64,000 nt of DNA from Methanococcoides sp. (GTDB taxonomy: Archaea > Halobacteriota > Methanosarcinia > Methanosarcinales > Methanosarcinaceae), in assembly GCA_021108275.1 (NCBI GenBank), contig JAIORD010000002.1, forward strand, positions 1 to 64,000. The letters are read 5' to 3'. Numbering within the stretch: position 1 is the first letter of the stretch; each line of letters opens with the position of its first letter. The position numbers and the translations under genes are program-made. This document shows positions 18,420 through 27,239 of the stretch, piece after piece. Under the pieces are notes generated by a model that did not search any database, was not told where the DNA came from, and was given only the letters and a program-made list of their open reading frames with translations.

Positions 18420-19442
18420 ATGTCAATTATCGATCCAGTTAATAAATCAAAGGTCCCGCAAGAGTGGATAAATAAGTCAAATATACCCGGCGATGAGCTC
18501 GAAGAAGGTATAATGAGCGGTATGCTGGTGGTTCTCAGTGATGGTTCTATTCTGAAACGAGGGTATACCACAGGTACCACTGCAACTGTTGCTGCCAAGG
18601 CTGCAGTATTGTCACTCAAGAAAGAGATTGATCATGTATCTGTGCCGACACCTGTGGGACTTCGTGCCCACATGGATGTAAAAGCAAAGGATGGGCATGC
18701 TGTGGCAGTTAAATTGAGGAACGACCATGAGTCCGATATTACCCGCGGGCTTGAGTTCGTGGCAAGGGCAGTGGAGTCAGACAAGATAACTATCACCGCA
18801 GGTGAGGGTATCGGTATCGTTACAAGAGGCGGTCTTCAGTCAAAAAAAGGCTATCCTGCCATCAATCCAAGACCAATGCAGCAGATAATGGAGGCTGTTG
18901 CGGAAGCTGTGGAAGAGATAGGCATCAAGGGTGCCAGTGTGGAGATCTCTCTGCCCAGAGGAGCTGAGATCGCAAAACAGACGCTGAACAGCCGTATCGG
19001 TGTTGAAGGTGGTATCTCTATTCTTGGTACTACTGGTTTTGTTGAACCCTGGAACGATCATCTTGGTGAGATGAAGAGTGAACTCATACGTGATGCTGCA
19101 AAGGTTGTTCTCACAACAGGTCGTATCGGTATTCGCTATTCTACAATGCTTTTCCCGGATTACACGGTAGTTCTTGCCGGCAGTCGTATATCCGAATTTA
19201 TGGAATCGGCTACTGGCAAAGTGGCCATCTGTGGCCTTCCCGGTCTTGTCCTTAAATGGGGAGACCCTGATATGCTCAAGGACAGCGGTTTTGCCACTGT
19301 CTCAGAGATGATAGAAGTGGAGCCTGAAGGCGAACACATCAGGCGTGCATTTGAAAAGACAGTTGAAAAGGGCAAAGGTGCACGAATCGTGGTCGTGGAC
19401 AGGGACGGTACAGTTCTCATGGACAGCGGGGAACAAGAATGA
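18420..19442 (+). CDS. cbiD: Cobalt-precorrin-5B (C1)-methyltransferase CbiD
   Basis: 340 residues from ATG 18420; an ATG at 18405 would add five. CbiD methylates C-1 of the corrin ring with S-adenosylmethionine in the anaerobic cobalamin pathway. The family signature [16 protein letters not shown] is present, and the C-terminal Gly-rich part ([12 protein letters not shown]) is typical. A TATA-like TTTTATAA (18388-18395) is centred about 28 bases before ATG 18420, so the gene may be transcribed as a leaderless message apart from mutSL. cbiE overlaps its stop by four bases (ATGA). Confidence 0.95.
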   Translation: MSIIDPVNKSKVPQEWINKSNIPGDELEEGIMSGMLVVLSDGSILKRGYTTGTTATVAAKAAVLSLKKEIDHVSVPTPVGLRAHMDVKAKDGHAVAVKLRNDHESDITRGLEFVARAVESDKITITAGEGIGIVTRGGLQSKKGYPAINPRPMQQIMEAVAEAVEEIGIKGASVEISLPRGAEIAKQTLNSRIGVEGGISILGTTGFVEPWNDHLGEMKSELIRDAAKVVLTTGRIGIRYSTMLFPDYTVVLAGSRISEFMESATGKVAICGLPGLVLKWGDPDMLKDSGFATVSEMIEVEPEGEHIRRAFEKTVEKGKGARIVVVDRDGTVLMDSGEQE

Positions 19443-20020
19443 TAATCGCGGGTGTCGGTGTCGGACCGAACATGCTGACATTGGAGGCCATCGAAGCTAT
19501 ACGTAATGCTTCGGTAGTCTATGGTTCAAAGCGCTCGCTCGAGCTTGCTGAGCCGTATATTGAAGGTGAAGCACATCTTATTAAGGACTACAAGGCTTTG
19601 CATGAGCTGCCAGAAGATGCTGTTGTTCTATCGACCGGCGATCCCATGTTCTCAGGGCTTGGTAAATTTGCAAGGGAAGGCGACAGGATCATTCCCGGCA
19701 TCTCTTCTATACAGGTCGCATGCTCTCGTTTAGGTGTCAGCCTTTCCAACATAACTGCAATAACCGCACATGGCAGAGATCCTGCTCCCGCAAAAAAAGC
19801 ATTTGTTCAGGAGATCGAACTGGGCAAGGATATCTTCATGCTTCCGGCAGATACTTTTGGTGTTGCGGAAGTGGCCGAAGTGCTTAAAGAGATGGGTGTT
19901 GATGCCAGGCTCTATGTGTGTGAAAACTTTGGTTATCCTGAAGAACGCATTGCAGGAGGAACTGTAGATGAGCCGCCAGAAGCGATGTCAGTGCTGCATT
20001 GTGTAGTTGTTGTTAGATGA
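19439..20020 (+). CDS. cbiE: Cobalt-precorrin-7 (C5)-methyltransferase CbiE
   Basis: 193 residues. Tetrapyrrole methylase fold: [13 protein letters not shown] is the SAM-binding N-terminal loop and [11 protein letters not shown] the second conserved loop. It methylates C-5 during corrin-ring synthesis. CbiT, which completes the CbiE/CbiT (CobL) activity, is not fused and not seen in the window. The gene overlaps cbiD by four bases. Confidence 0.93.
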   Translation: MIIAGVGVGPNMLTLEAIEAIRNASVVYGSKRSLELAEPYIEGEAHLIKDYKALHELPEDAVVLSTGDPMFSGLGKFAREGDRIIPGISSIQVACSRLGVSLSNITAITAHGRDPAPAKKAFVQEIELGKDIFMLPADTFGVAEVAEVLKEMGVDARLYVCENFGYPEERIAGGTVDEPPEAMSVLHCVVVVR

Positions 20021-20121
20021 TTTAGTAAGGATCCAGAATCGTTATCCAATGTACTAATATCTAACATCTAAAGTTATTTATATCCCTCATACTTTTTATC
20101 TACGTCTTAATTCAAGTTACC

Positions 20122-20140
20122 TTGATTTAAGTTCAATCAA
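20122..20140 (+). promoter_or_regulatory. Hairpin and repeat region upstream of cbiM
   Basis: Perfect 6-bp inverted repeat TTGATT/AATCAA around loop TAAGTTC, 38 bases before the cbiM ATG. AAGTT units repeat nearby (20115-20119, 20130-20133) with AACTT at 20139-20143. A TATA-like TTTATATCC lies at about 20078-20086. It is a candidate operator for a metal-responsive regulator of the cobalt importer. No cobalamin riboswitch fold was recognised. Confidence 0.35.
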
Positions 20141-20178
20141 CTTAGAAATATATTAATTTGGAAAAAGGAGTAACTATC

Positions 20179-20874
20179 ATGCATATATTCGAGGGATTTC
20201 TGCCATCACCATGGTGGCAATTGTGGTTTGTATTCTCTATACCGGTAATATTCTTCGGTATGTACAGGCTTAACAAGCTTGTATCTGAAAAGCGCGAGCT
20301 ATTACCATTATTGGCAGTAGCAGGAGCATTCATATTCGTACTTTCATCCTTGAAGATGCCATCTGTCACGGGCAGTTCATCCCATCCGACAGGTACCGGC
20401 ATGGCAGCTATCCTTTTTGGTCCTGCTATCGCAGCGGTCCTGAGTACTATCGTTCTGCTTTACCAGGCTATCTTCCTGGCTCACGGCGGTCTTACAACAC
20501 TTGGTGCAAATGTTGCGTCAATGGGTATCATTGGTCCTGTCTTTGCATATGTGATCTATAAAGCAGGCATGAAAGCGAACATTAATTTCTATGTAGTTGT
20601 CTTCCTTGCCACAGCATTCGCTGATTGGGCCACATATGTTGTGACAGCCACGCAACTTGCGCTGGCATTCCCGGCGGAAGTAGGTGGAGTGGCTGCTTCA
20701 CTTAAGGCATTCTTGTTGATATTTGCTACAACTCAGGTACCTCTGGCTATCATGGAAGGTGCATTGACAGCTCTTATCTTCAAGTATGTCATACAAGTAA
20801 AGAGCGATGCTCTTGTGGAGCTTAATGTTATCACAGAATCAGTTCTCAATAAGATCAAGGGGGCAAACCAGTGA
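20179..20874 (+). CDS. cbiM: Cobalt ECF transporter substrate-binding membrane protein CbiM
   Basis: 231 residues from ATG 20179, with GGAG in the preceding 15 bases. The conserved N-terminus MHIFEGFLP supplies His2, which coordinates Co2+ in CbiM/NikM structures together with the free N-terminus. The body has about seven membrane helices with the motif KMPSVTGSSSHPTGTG that lines the metal site. It is the specificity subunit of the cobalt importer encoded with cbiN, cbiQ and cbiO. Confidence 0.95.
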   Translation: MHIFEGFLPSPWWQLWFVFSIPVIFFGMYRLNKLVSEKRELLPLLAVAGAFIFVLSSLKMPSVTGSSSHPTGTGMAAILFGPAIAAVLSTIVLLYQAIFLAHGGLTTLGANVASMGIIGPVFAYVIYKAGMKANINFYVVVFLATAFADWATYVVTATQLALAFPAEVGGVAASLKAFLLIFATTQVPLAIMEGALTALIFKYVIQVKSDALVELNVITESVLNKIKGANQ

Positions 20875-21170
20875 AAGGTGAAGTTATATTTGGAGTAATA
20901 GCAGTACTGTTCATAGCATCATTCTTCTATGGCATGGCAGCAAATCCGGATTCCGAGTTTGGCGGTGCTGATGGTCAGGCTGGAGATGTAATTGCAGAAA
21001 TTGACAGCGAATACACTCCATGGACAGAAGGTACATTTGTTGACTCTCTGAAATTCGAGCCACCAGGCGGAGAAACTGAAAGCTTGCTCTTTGCACTTCA
21101 GGCAGCTATTGGTGCAGTAGTTCTTGGATATTTCTTCGGTTATTATAAAGGTAAAGGACAGTCTAATTAA
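20871..21170 (+). CDS. cbiN: Cobalt transport protein CbiN
   Basis: 99 residues with one membrane helix at each end and an extracellular loop between them (EFGGADGQAGD is typical). CbiN binds CbiM and helps load the metal. The start is GTG at 20871, overlapping the cbiM stop by four bases, which indicates translational coupling. A T-rich stretch follows the stop (21179-21222) and may attenuate transcription before cbiQ. Confidence 0.93.
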   Translation: MKGEVIFGVIAVLFIASFFYGMAANPDSEFGGADGQAGDVIAEIDSEYTPWTEGTFVDSLKFEPPGGETESLLFALQAAIGAVVLGYFFGYYKGKGQSN

Positions 21171-21276
21171 GACTGTTCTTTCCCCTCCTTCGTTTTTTCT
21201 TGGGGATTCTTTTTTATTTTAGTTCTTTGTTCTATGAAGAAAAAACACAAAACGAATGTAACGGTGTGAACATAAT

Positions 21277-22059
21277 ATGACAAATATTCTTGATGATTAT
21301 GCACTTGTGAGTCCCTTAAGGTATCGTAACAACTGGCTTAAGATAGCTATTGTTGGGTTTGGTGTTCTTGTAGGAGTTTCCTCACAGTCTTTCATTCCAC
21401 CTTTTGCTATAGCATTGTGTATGAGCTTCGCAACGGTTCATTTTGGGAAGACTTCGCTTAAATTTTATCTAACAATCTTGTCTGCACCTGCTGTTTTCGT
21501 ATTATTAAGTGTTATTATCATAGCCTTCTTCTTTGGTTCAGGTACTGAGATATTTGGCTTTAATATTTTTAGTTATCATCTGGGAGTGAACACAGGCGGT
21601 CTTGAAATGGCGTTGTTAGTGTTCTCGAGGACGCTTAGCGGTATGTCTTGTCTGTTCTTCCTTGCACTGACCACACCCATGGTGGAACTATTCTCTGTTC
21701 TTAAAGCTACAAAATTGCCTGATTCTTTTATTGAAATATCCATGATGATGTATCGATATATCTTTGTCTTCCTTGAAGTTGCATGGGGTATCAAGTATGC
21801 ACAGACAGTCAGGCTTGGGTACAAGGACTGGCGAACTTCTCTTACCTCACTTGCAATGCTTTCTACAACACTTTTCATAAGGTCATGGGAACAGGGAGAA
21901 AAGATATTCATTTCCATGAGTGCCCGATGTTATGATGGCAAACTTATTTTCTTTGAGGAAAAAAGACCGATCAGAGCTAATGAGCTCGTCTTGACCTGCA
22001 CTTATTTTGCTGTGGTATTGACATTGTGGTATTTAACAAGAATTAATTCTGTATTTTAA
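21277..22059 (+). CDS. cbiQ: Cobalt ECF transporter T component CbiQ
   Basis: 260 residues with about five or six membrane helices. It is the scaffold of the energy-coupling factor module; the cytoplasmic loop with SMSARCYDG is the coupling-helix region (consensus A-R-G/C) that contacts the ATPase. It lies 106 bases after cbiN and 20 bases before cbiO, in the usual cbiMNQO order. Confidence 0.93.
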   Translation: MTNILDDYALVSPLRYRNNWLKIAIVGFGVLVGVSSQSFIPPFAIALCMSFATVHFGKTSLKFYLTILSAPAVFVLLSVIIIAFFFGSGTEIFGFNIFSYHLGVNTGGLEMALLVFSRTLSGMSCLFFLALTTPMVELFSVLKATKLPDSFIEISMMMYRYIFVFLEVAWGIKYAQTVRLGYKDWRTSLTSLAMLSTTLFIRSWEQGEKIFISMSARCYDGKLIFFEEKRPIRANELVLTCTYFAVVLTLWYLTRINSVF

Positions 22060-22079
22060 GGTCTGTTGAGGTTAATAAT

Positions 22080-23402
22080 ATGATATTGGAAACTAAAGGC
22101 TTGAAGTATTCATACCATGATGGAACACAGGCCTTAAAAGGTATTGATGTAAAGATCAAAAAAGGTAAGAAAATAGCTTTTGTCGGGAAGAACGGTTCTG
22201 GCAAATCAACCCTTTTCATGCTGCTCAATGGAACCCTTAAACCAAAAGAGGGAACTGTTCACTTTCATGGGAAACCCATGGAATATGATTCCAAGTCCTT
22301 GCGTGAGATACGCAAAAGTGTTGGCATCGTCTTCCAGAATTCGGATGACCAGATATTTGCCCCCACGGTCTATCAGGATGTAGGCTTTGGACCTACCAAT
22401 CTGGGCCATTCAAAAGAAGAAGTTGATGAACTTGTGGAAAAAACCCTTGAATACATCGGAATAACCGAATTCAGGAACAAGCCTCCTCATCATTTAAGTG
22501 GTGGACAGAAAAAGAGAGTGGCAATTGCAGGTGTTTGTTCAATGGAACCTGAGGTAATGATCCTTGATGAGCCTCTTGCAAACCTCGATCCTGTGGGTGC
22601 GGATGAGATCCTTGATCTATTGAATGAGTTAAATCAAAACAACACAACTATGATAATTTCCACTCATGATGTGGAGCTTGCATATAGTTGGGCAGATTAT
22701 GTTTATTTCATGAATGAGGGTAATATTATCGGGGAAGGTGCTCCTGAAGATGTTTTCAAAGACATGGAGCTTTTAAAGAAATCTAATTTAAGACAACCTC
22801 GTACGCTTGAAATATACAATGAGCTTGAGAGAAGGAACCTTGCAACTCGTAACAAGTTCCCTACAAGTGTTCCTGAACTTGTCCATTCCCTTAAACCACC
22901 TGAACTAATGTGGATAGAAGTTTCTCCTGATGTCAAGGAAGGCGATGTTGTGAACCTTGGCATATTACATGGTGAATATGCTATCAACAGCCCTTATGAA
23001 GCAGTCAATGCAAAGGTGCTTCATATTCATCCGGAAGGTCATGCGATTGCAGAAATGACACGGCATGGTATCAAGTCCGGTGGAATATTCATCTATGACA
23101 TGGACAAATATGATGCGGTTCCTTTCAAGAGGATACTGGCTGAAGAGGATATCGATACTATTGGAGCCATGGGCAAGAAGAGCAAGAGCCTTGCAGATAA
23201 ACAGCTTATCGATCTTCAAATAACATCAGGTGTTATCGATAAGTCCATTCTTATGGCGCTTTGTGGCAAGAGATCTATGATACTGACCTCAGGTGGGATG
23301 ATCGATCATGCTGTCAAACGTATCGACGAATATGCAGAAAGCAGTGGGATCGCTATACAGTTATCTCTTGTAAATTTTGAAAGGGAAGAGCTGGGTGTCT
23401 AA
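22080..23402 (+). CDS. cbiO: Cobalt ECF transporter ATPase CbiO with C-terminal extension
   Basis: 440 residues, long for CbiO, which is usually about 280. Residues 1-275 are a normal ECF ATPase: Walker [11 protein letters not shown]-loop [10 protein letters not shown], signature [13 protein letters not shown], Walker [14 protein letters not shown] and H-loop STHD. Residues about 280-440 form an additional alpha/beta domain of unknown function that starts near [13 protein letters not shown] and includes [20 protein letters not shown]. The extension may sense cobalt or corrinoid and gate the importer, which is inference. The gene ends the cbi cluster and is followed by T-rich terminator-like DNA (about 23406-23448). 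Confidence 0.93.
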   Translation: MILETKGLKYSYHDGTQALKGIDVKIKKGKKIAFVGKNGSGKSTLFMLLNGTLKPKEGTVHFHGKPMEYDSKSLREIRKSVGIVFQNSDDQIFAPTVYQDVGFGPTNLGHSKEEVDELVEKTLEYIGITEFRNKPPHHLSGGQKKRVAIAGVCSMEPEVMILDEPLANLDPVGADEILDLLNELNQNNTTMIISTHDVELAYSWADYVYFMNEGNIIGEGAPEDVFKDMELLKKSNLRQPRTLEIYNELERRNLATRNKFPTSVPELVHSLKPPELMWIEVSPDVKEGDVVNLGILHGEYAINSPYEAVNAKVLHIHPEGHAIAEMTRHGIKSGGIFIYDMDKYDAVPFKRILAEEDIDTIGAMGKKSKSLADKQLIDLQITSGVIDKSILMALCGKRSMILTSGGMIDHAVKRIDEYAESSGIAIQLSLVNFEREELGV

Positions 23403-23559
23403 TCCCCCTTTCTTTTTCTATTTTTAACTTTTCTCTCTTTTTTTCAAGAATTTGTATTCTTCGTCCTTTTTTAATGTGTTCCATATTTGTAAGATGAGAT
23501 CCCTTCCTTTTATTGTAATATTCTTTTTACAAAAATAGCTTTGAAGGGGGCTTTAAGCT

Positions 23560-24051
23560 GTGGTTGATCATGATGGGGATGAAGATCGTATTCGGAGTGA
23601 GCGGTCATTTGCAGAAATGTGCAGTGAGATGTTCATAAAAGATTTTATGACAAAGGACCTTGTAACAATTTCAGAAAATGATAGTATAGACCAGATCCTT
23701 GAAACCTTTGACAAATATCATTTTCACACATATCCGGTCGTAAATGAAGATAATGTCCTTGTGGGAACAATTGATCAGAATATTATATTGAAGATCCTTC
23801 TTGTACACAGGGCTCCCCGAATAGAGCACACTCATTTGAATGCAGTTGTTTTTCAGGGTGATACTGCAAAAACCATTATGATCCCCCACCCGGTCTCAAT
23901 ATCTCCGAATGAAACTCTTTGTGATACAGCGGATATGATACTCAAGCATAAGATCGATCGTTTTTGTATCGTTGAAGATGGAAAACTTGTTGGGATGATC
24001 TGTAAACCCGATATTATAAAAGAAGTGTATAAATTAAGGGGCTCGTATTGA
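23560..24051 (+). CDS. Paired CBS-domain protein
   Basis: 163 residues: a short acidic N-terminus, then two CBS motifs (about 25-80 and 100-160) with the usual T-V-G/V-G-M-I-x-x-x-D-I ends. CBS pairs bind adenosine nucleotides and control partner proteins. The start is GTG at 23560 with GGGGG just upstream. Its stop codon is immediately followed by the ATG of a cation/proton antiporter, so this is most likely that antiporter's regulatory subunit (inference). Confidence 0.85.
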   Translation: MVDHDGDEDRIRSERSFAEMCSEMFIKDFMTKDLVTISENDSIDQILETFDKYHFHTYPVVNEDNVLVGTIDQNIILKILLVHRAPRIEHTHLNAVVFQGDTAKTIMIPHPVSISPNETLCDTADMILKHKIDRFCIVEDGKLVGMICKPDIIKEVYKLRGSY

Positions 24052-25224
24052 ATGGAGGTCCTTCTTCATATTTTGCTCATCCTTCTACTGGCTAAGCTTT
24101 TTGGTGAAGTATTTGAAAGGGCAGGTTTTCCTTCAATTCTTGGGGAACTGCTTTCCGGTATGGTTCTCGGGATACTTTTGATACATCAGGAATCGGAAAT
24201 ACTGAAGTTTCTGGCTGAAATGGGTGCTATCTTCCTTTTGTTCACAGCAGGTTACAAGGAAGTCCATCTTCGTGATCTGAAAGAGTCCTCTGCGAAAGCT
24301 TCTGTTGTTACAGTAGTTCAGATAGTTGTAGCTTTCTCTTTTGGAGCGGCAATTGGTGTGTATTTTCATTTAAGTGCTCTTGAAAGCATCTTTATAGGGG
24401 TTGCTTTCAGCCCGACAAGTATCGGTGTTGTTGTCAGGACTCTCATTGACATGGATTACCTTTCGAGCAAACCAGGTTCTATGATTCTGACATCATCTAT
24501 ATTTGATGATATCATAGGGATCTTTCTTCTTTCCATTGTAGTGACCATGGCAACCTATGAACAGTTCCCCTCCGGGGTGCAGGTTCTAATAATATTGTTG
24601 AAGATGGTTGCCTTCGTGGCGATCATGTTCTCCTTAAGAAAATGGGTATTTTCCAGACTCTTTGATCAGATCCATAGGATGCATGTCAAGGAATCGATCT
24701 TTGCATTTGTGATAGTGATCGCCCTTTTCTCTGCGTACCTTGCAGAGGTTTTCGGCCTTCATGCTGTGATAGGTGCGTTCATTGGGGGGGTAATGCTCTC
24801 AGATGTTTCTCATGCGAAGATCGAGCATGTGCAAAGTAAGGTTACGGGGCTTGCCTATGGTATTTTTGTCCCTATTTTCTTTGCATTTATTGGAATATCC
24901 CTTAATATTGCTAGCTTACAAACAATAGGTCTCTTCTCCGTGCTTGTTGTTGTACTTGCTCTTTTAGGAAAACTGATAGGGGGCTTTCTGGGAAGTCGTT
25001 TGATAGGGTTTGATAATTATGACAGTCTTATATTCGGGGTTGGGGTTATGCCGAGGGCAGGGGTGGAACTTGTATTGATCTCTATAGGAAAAGAGATGGG
25101 GATAATAGGGGATGAAGTGTTCTCAGCAATTGTCTTGATGGTGGCGGTCTCAATTTTCGTTTCGCCGGTACTCCTTAAGAAGGCCATACAGTTTAAAAAC
25201 AGAACAAATTCGAACAATACTTAA
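24052..25224 (+). CDS. CPA2-type cation/proton antiporter
   Basis: 390 residues with about twelve membrane helices of the Kef/NapA group. The motif FSPTSIGVVVRTL and the helix with SIFDDIIGIFLLS, which supplies the paired aspartates of the CPA2 ion site, identify the family. The protein ends right after the last helix and lacks the C-terminal TrkA-N/RCK domain of Kef channels, consistent with separate control by the preceding CBS protein. It starts on the base after the CBS stop. The transported ion, Na+ or K+, cannot be decided. Confidence 0.9.
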   Translation: MEVLLHILLILLLAKLFGEVFERAGFPSILGELLSGMVLGILLIHQESEILKFLAEMGAIFLLFTAGYKEVHLRDLKESSAKASVVTVVQIVVAFSFGAAIGVYFHLSALESIFIGVAFSPTSIGVVVRTLIDMDYLSSKPGSMILTSSIFDDIIGIFLLSIVVTMATYEQFPSGVQVLIILLKMVAFVAIMFSLRKWVFSRLFDQIHRMHVKESIFAFVIVIALFSAYLAEVFGLHAVIGAFIGGVMLSDVSHAKIEHVQSKVTGLAYGIFVPIFFAFIGISLNIASLQTIGLFSVLVVVLALLGKLIGGFLGSRLIGFDNYDSLIFGVGVMPRAGVELVLISIGKEMGIIGDEVFSAIVLMVAVSIFVSPVLLKKAIQFKNRTNSNNT

Positions 25225-25280
25225 ACTCATCCGTCTAATAAGTTATTAAAGAAGTTGATCATTAAAATTGGGGGCTATGT

Positions 25281-26576
25281 ATGGGATCAAACATATCGAA
25301 TGAAACTGGCAGCAGATCGGGGAAAAGTCCGTTGGAAAAAGTTCTTGACAGGAAGGAAATACTTGAAAATATAATAGATCATAGTCCTGTTATTGCTTTT
25401 TTATGGACCGCAGATAACACTCCTGAGGAAAAGTGGCCAGTGGAATATGTTTCTGCAAACGTGACCCAGTTAGGCTACACTGTGGAAGATTTCATTTCTG
25501 GAAGGCTTCTTTATGCTGATATTGTCTATGGGGAAGACCTGGAGCGAGTTGAGCGGTCTCTCGAAAAAAGTCGTGTGGAAGGTAAGAGCTTCTTTGATCA
25601 GGAATACCGTATCGTTCTGGAATCAGGGGATATTCGCTGGGTCGATGAAAGGACATATCTCCAACGGGATGAGAATGGTAATGTGACCCATTATCAGGGT
25701 ACTATTTTTGATATCACTGATCAGAAGAACAATGAAATGCTTTTTGAGAAAGCACTGAGGGAACAAAAGGACCTTGAGGATATCATCAACAATAGTTCTA
25801 CGATGGTCTTCCTGTGGAGGGCGGAAGAGTTCTGGCCGGCTGATTATGCTTCTGCCAATGTTTCAAGACTTGGTTATAATGCAGAGGATTTCGTACTTGG
25901 AAGGATCATCTATGGGGATCTGATCCACCCGGATGACTATAATTCTGTTAAAGATGAGCTTGAGCAGAGGTCTGAGGAAGGTTATGATGATTACACGCAA
26001 GAGTATCGTTTATTGACAAAGGAAGGGGAACTGCTTTGGGTAAATGAGAAGACCTTTATCAAAAGAGATGTGAACGGCAATGTAACACATTTCCAGGGAA
26101 TTGTGCAGGATATCACAAAACAAAAGTTGAGTGAGATCGCATTGGATGAGGCTCTGGTAAAGCAGAACGACCTCCTTTCAAGGAAACAGGCACTTGAGAC
26201 TATCGTAAATCATAGTCCAGTGGTCGCTTTTCTTTGGAAGGCAGGCGAGGATGATGAAAAGGAGCTGTGGCCGGTGGAGTTTGTGTCGGACAATATCACT
26301 CAGTTTGGCTATGATGTGGATGATTTCCTCTCGGGTGATCTTCTTTATGGGAACATTATCCATGCTGATGACCTGCCTGAGGTTCAGCTCGAACTTTCGG
26401 ATATATGCCAGGAAGGGGGAAAGATGTTCGTAAAGGAATATCGTATATTGACTCAGTCAGGTGATATAAGGTGGGTGGAAGAACAAACTTTCATACAGCG
26501 GGATAATGAGGGGAAAGTGACCGATTATCAGGGAGTTATCCAGGATATCACAGAACGCAAGGAAAGCGGATGCTGA
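25281..26576 (+). CDS. Protein with three tandem PAS domains and no output domain
   Basis: 431 residues made almost wholly of three PAS/PAC repeats (about 28-155, 165-285 and 305-428). Each begins with a NHSP or NNSS-type motif plus FLW and ends in a PAC segment of the form YQGxxxDIT. The first and third repeats are the most alike (HSPVIAFLWTA, HSPVVAFLWKA). There is no histidine kinase, cyclase or DNA-binding domain and no membrane segment. It may be a soluble sensor acting on a partner in trans. Methanogens carry many PAS-rich kinases, so it could also be a kinase that has lost its catalytic half. Confidence 0.88.
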   Translation: MGSNISNETGSRSGKSPLEKVLDRKEILENIIDHSPVIAFLWTADNTPEEKWPVEYVSANVTQLGYTVEDFISGRLLYADIVYGEDLERVERSLEKSRVEGKSFFDQEYRIVLESGDIRWVDERTYLQRDENGNVTHYQGTIFDITDQKNNEMLFEKALREQKDLEDIINNSSTMVFLWRAEEFWPADYASANVSRLGYNAEDFVLGRIIYGDLIHPDDYNSVKDELEQRSEEGYDDYTQEYRLLTKEGELLWVNEKTFIKRDVNGNVTHFQGIVQDITKQKLSEIALDEALVKQNDLLSRKQALETIVNHSPVVAFLWKAGEDDEKELWPVEFVSDNITQFGYDVDDFLSGDLLYGNIIHADDLPEVQLELSDICQEGGKMFVKEYRILTQSGDIRWVEEQTFIQRDNEGKVTDYQGVIQDITERKESGC

Positions 26577-26604
26577 TCCTACATCTCATTTTTGTCGGTA
26601 GGAT
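26576..26604. terminator. Bidirectional terminator
   Basis: 7-bp stem ATCCTAC/GTAGGAT with a 15-base T-rich loop, followed on the plus strand by an A-run. It lies between the converging triple-PAS gene and the minus-strand split-barrel gene. Confidence 0.5.
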
Positions 26605-26631
26605 AAGCTCAAAAAAAGATAGAGTGCGAAG

Positions 26632-27077
26632 TCAGAAATCGACTTCGTACCTGAATCCAAACTCAACGGCGCAATCAATGAAGAAAGCTTTTGTTGGCTC
26701 TACTTTTATAATGACATTGTCCGGGTTCTTTGGAAGTTCAGCCATGAACGGGAATTTTTCTAACATCAACTGGAATATCTGCCCTAATTCTGCTTCATCT
26801 GTCACAAATGATGCTTTGCCTTCCATTTGAATGCCTGTGATGTTCATTACATCAGATCCGTCCTCATCGACTGTGAATGCGACATTTGGGTTCTTTTCGA
26901 TATTATGGAATTTCCTTGTGGTATTCCCTGTCCCGAAATAAACGACAGAACCGGCTGATGCAAAACCCACGGTATGGGCCATTGGTTTTCCTTCCGGGCT
27001 TATGGTTGCAAGGTTTAAGTATGGGTGTTTTTTCAGGTATCGTTTATCCTTTCTTTTATCTCTAGGTCACATGCCAT
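26632..27077 (-). pseudogene. Pyridoxamine 5'-phosphate oxidase-like flavin protein, frameshifted
   Basis: The intact part (26632-27066) encodes YLKKHPYLNLATISPEGKP, followed by a split-barrel flavin-binding domain of the PNPOx family (FGTGNTTRKFHNIEKNP, and FFIDCAVEFGFRYEVDF at the end). That frame has no ATG, GTG or TTG before residue M at 26982. A perfect GGGGAGGT and an ATG at 27077 in another frame encode MACDLEIKERIND, which reads exactly as the missing N-terminus. The two frames join if one base is added near 27039 (GAT then TAC share a T). It is either a recent one-base deletion or a sequencing error. Confidence 0.8.
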
Positions 27078-27239
27078 GGTAGTACCTCCCCAGTAGTAAG
27101 ATGTTCCATTGATGGTAAAAGAAAATTGTCTGTACAGTTATTTAGCTTTACCTAAATGGACATTGGTGGGGATGTTGTGAGCTCATTTTTGAATCTGATG
27201 GCAAATCAAGAAATACTATTGTAACATATTTAATTTGGA

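Noticed and set aside
20020-20178. Cobalamin riboswitch ahead of cbiM
   Set aside because: No B12-box or matching fold seen; only short hairpin and repeats.
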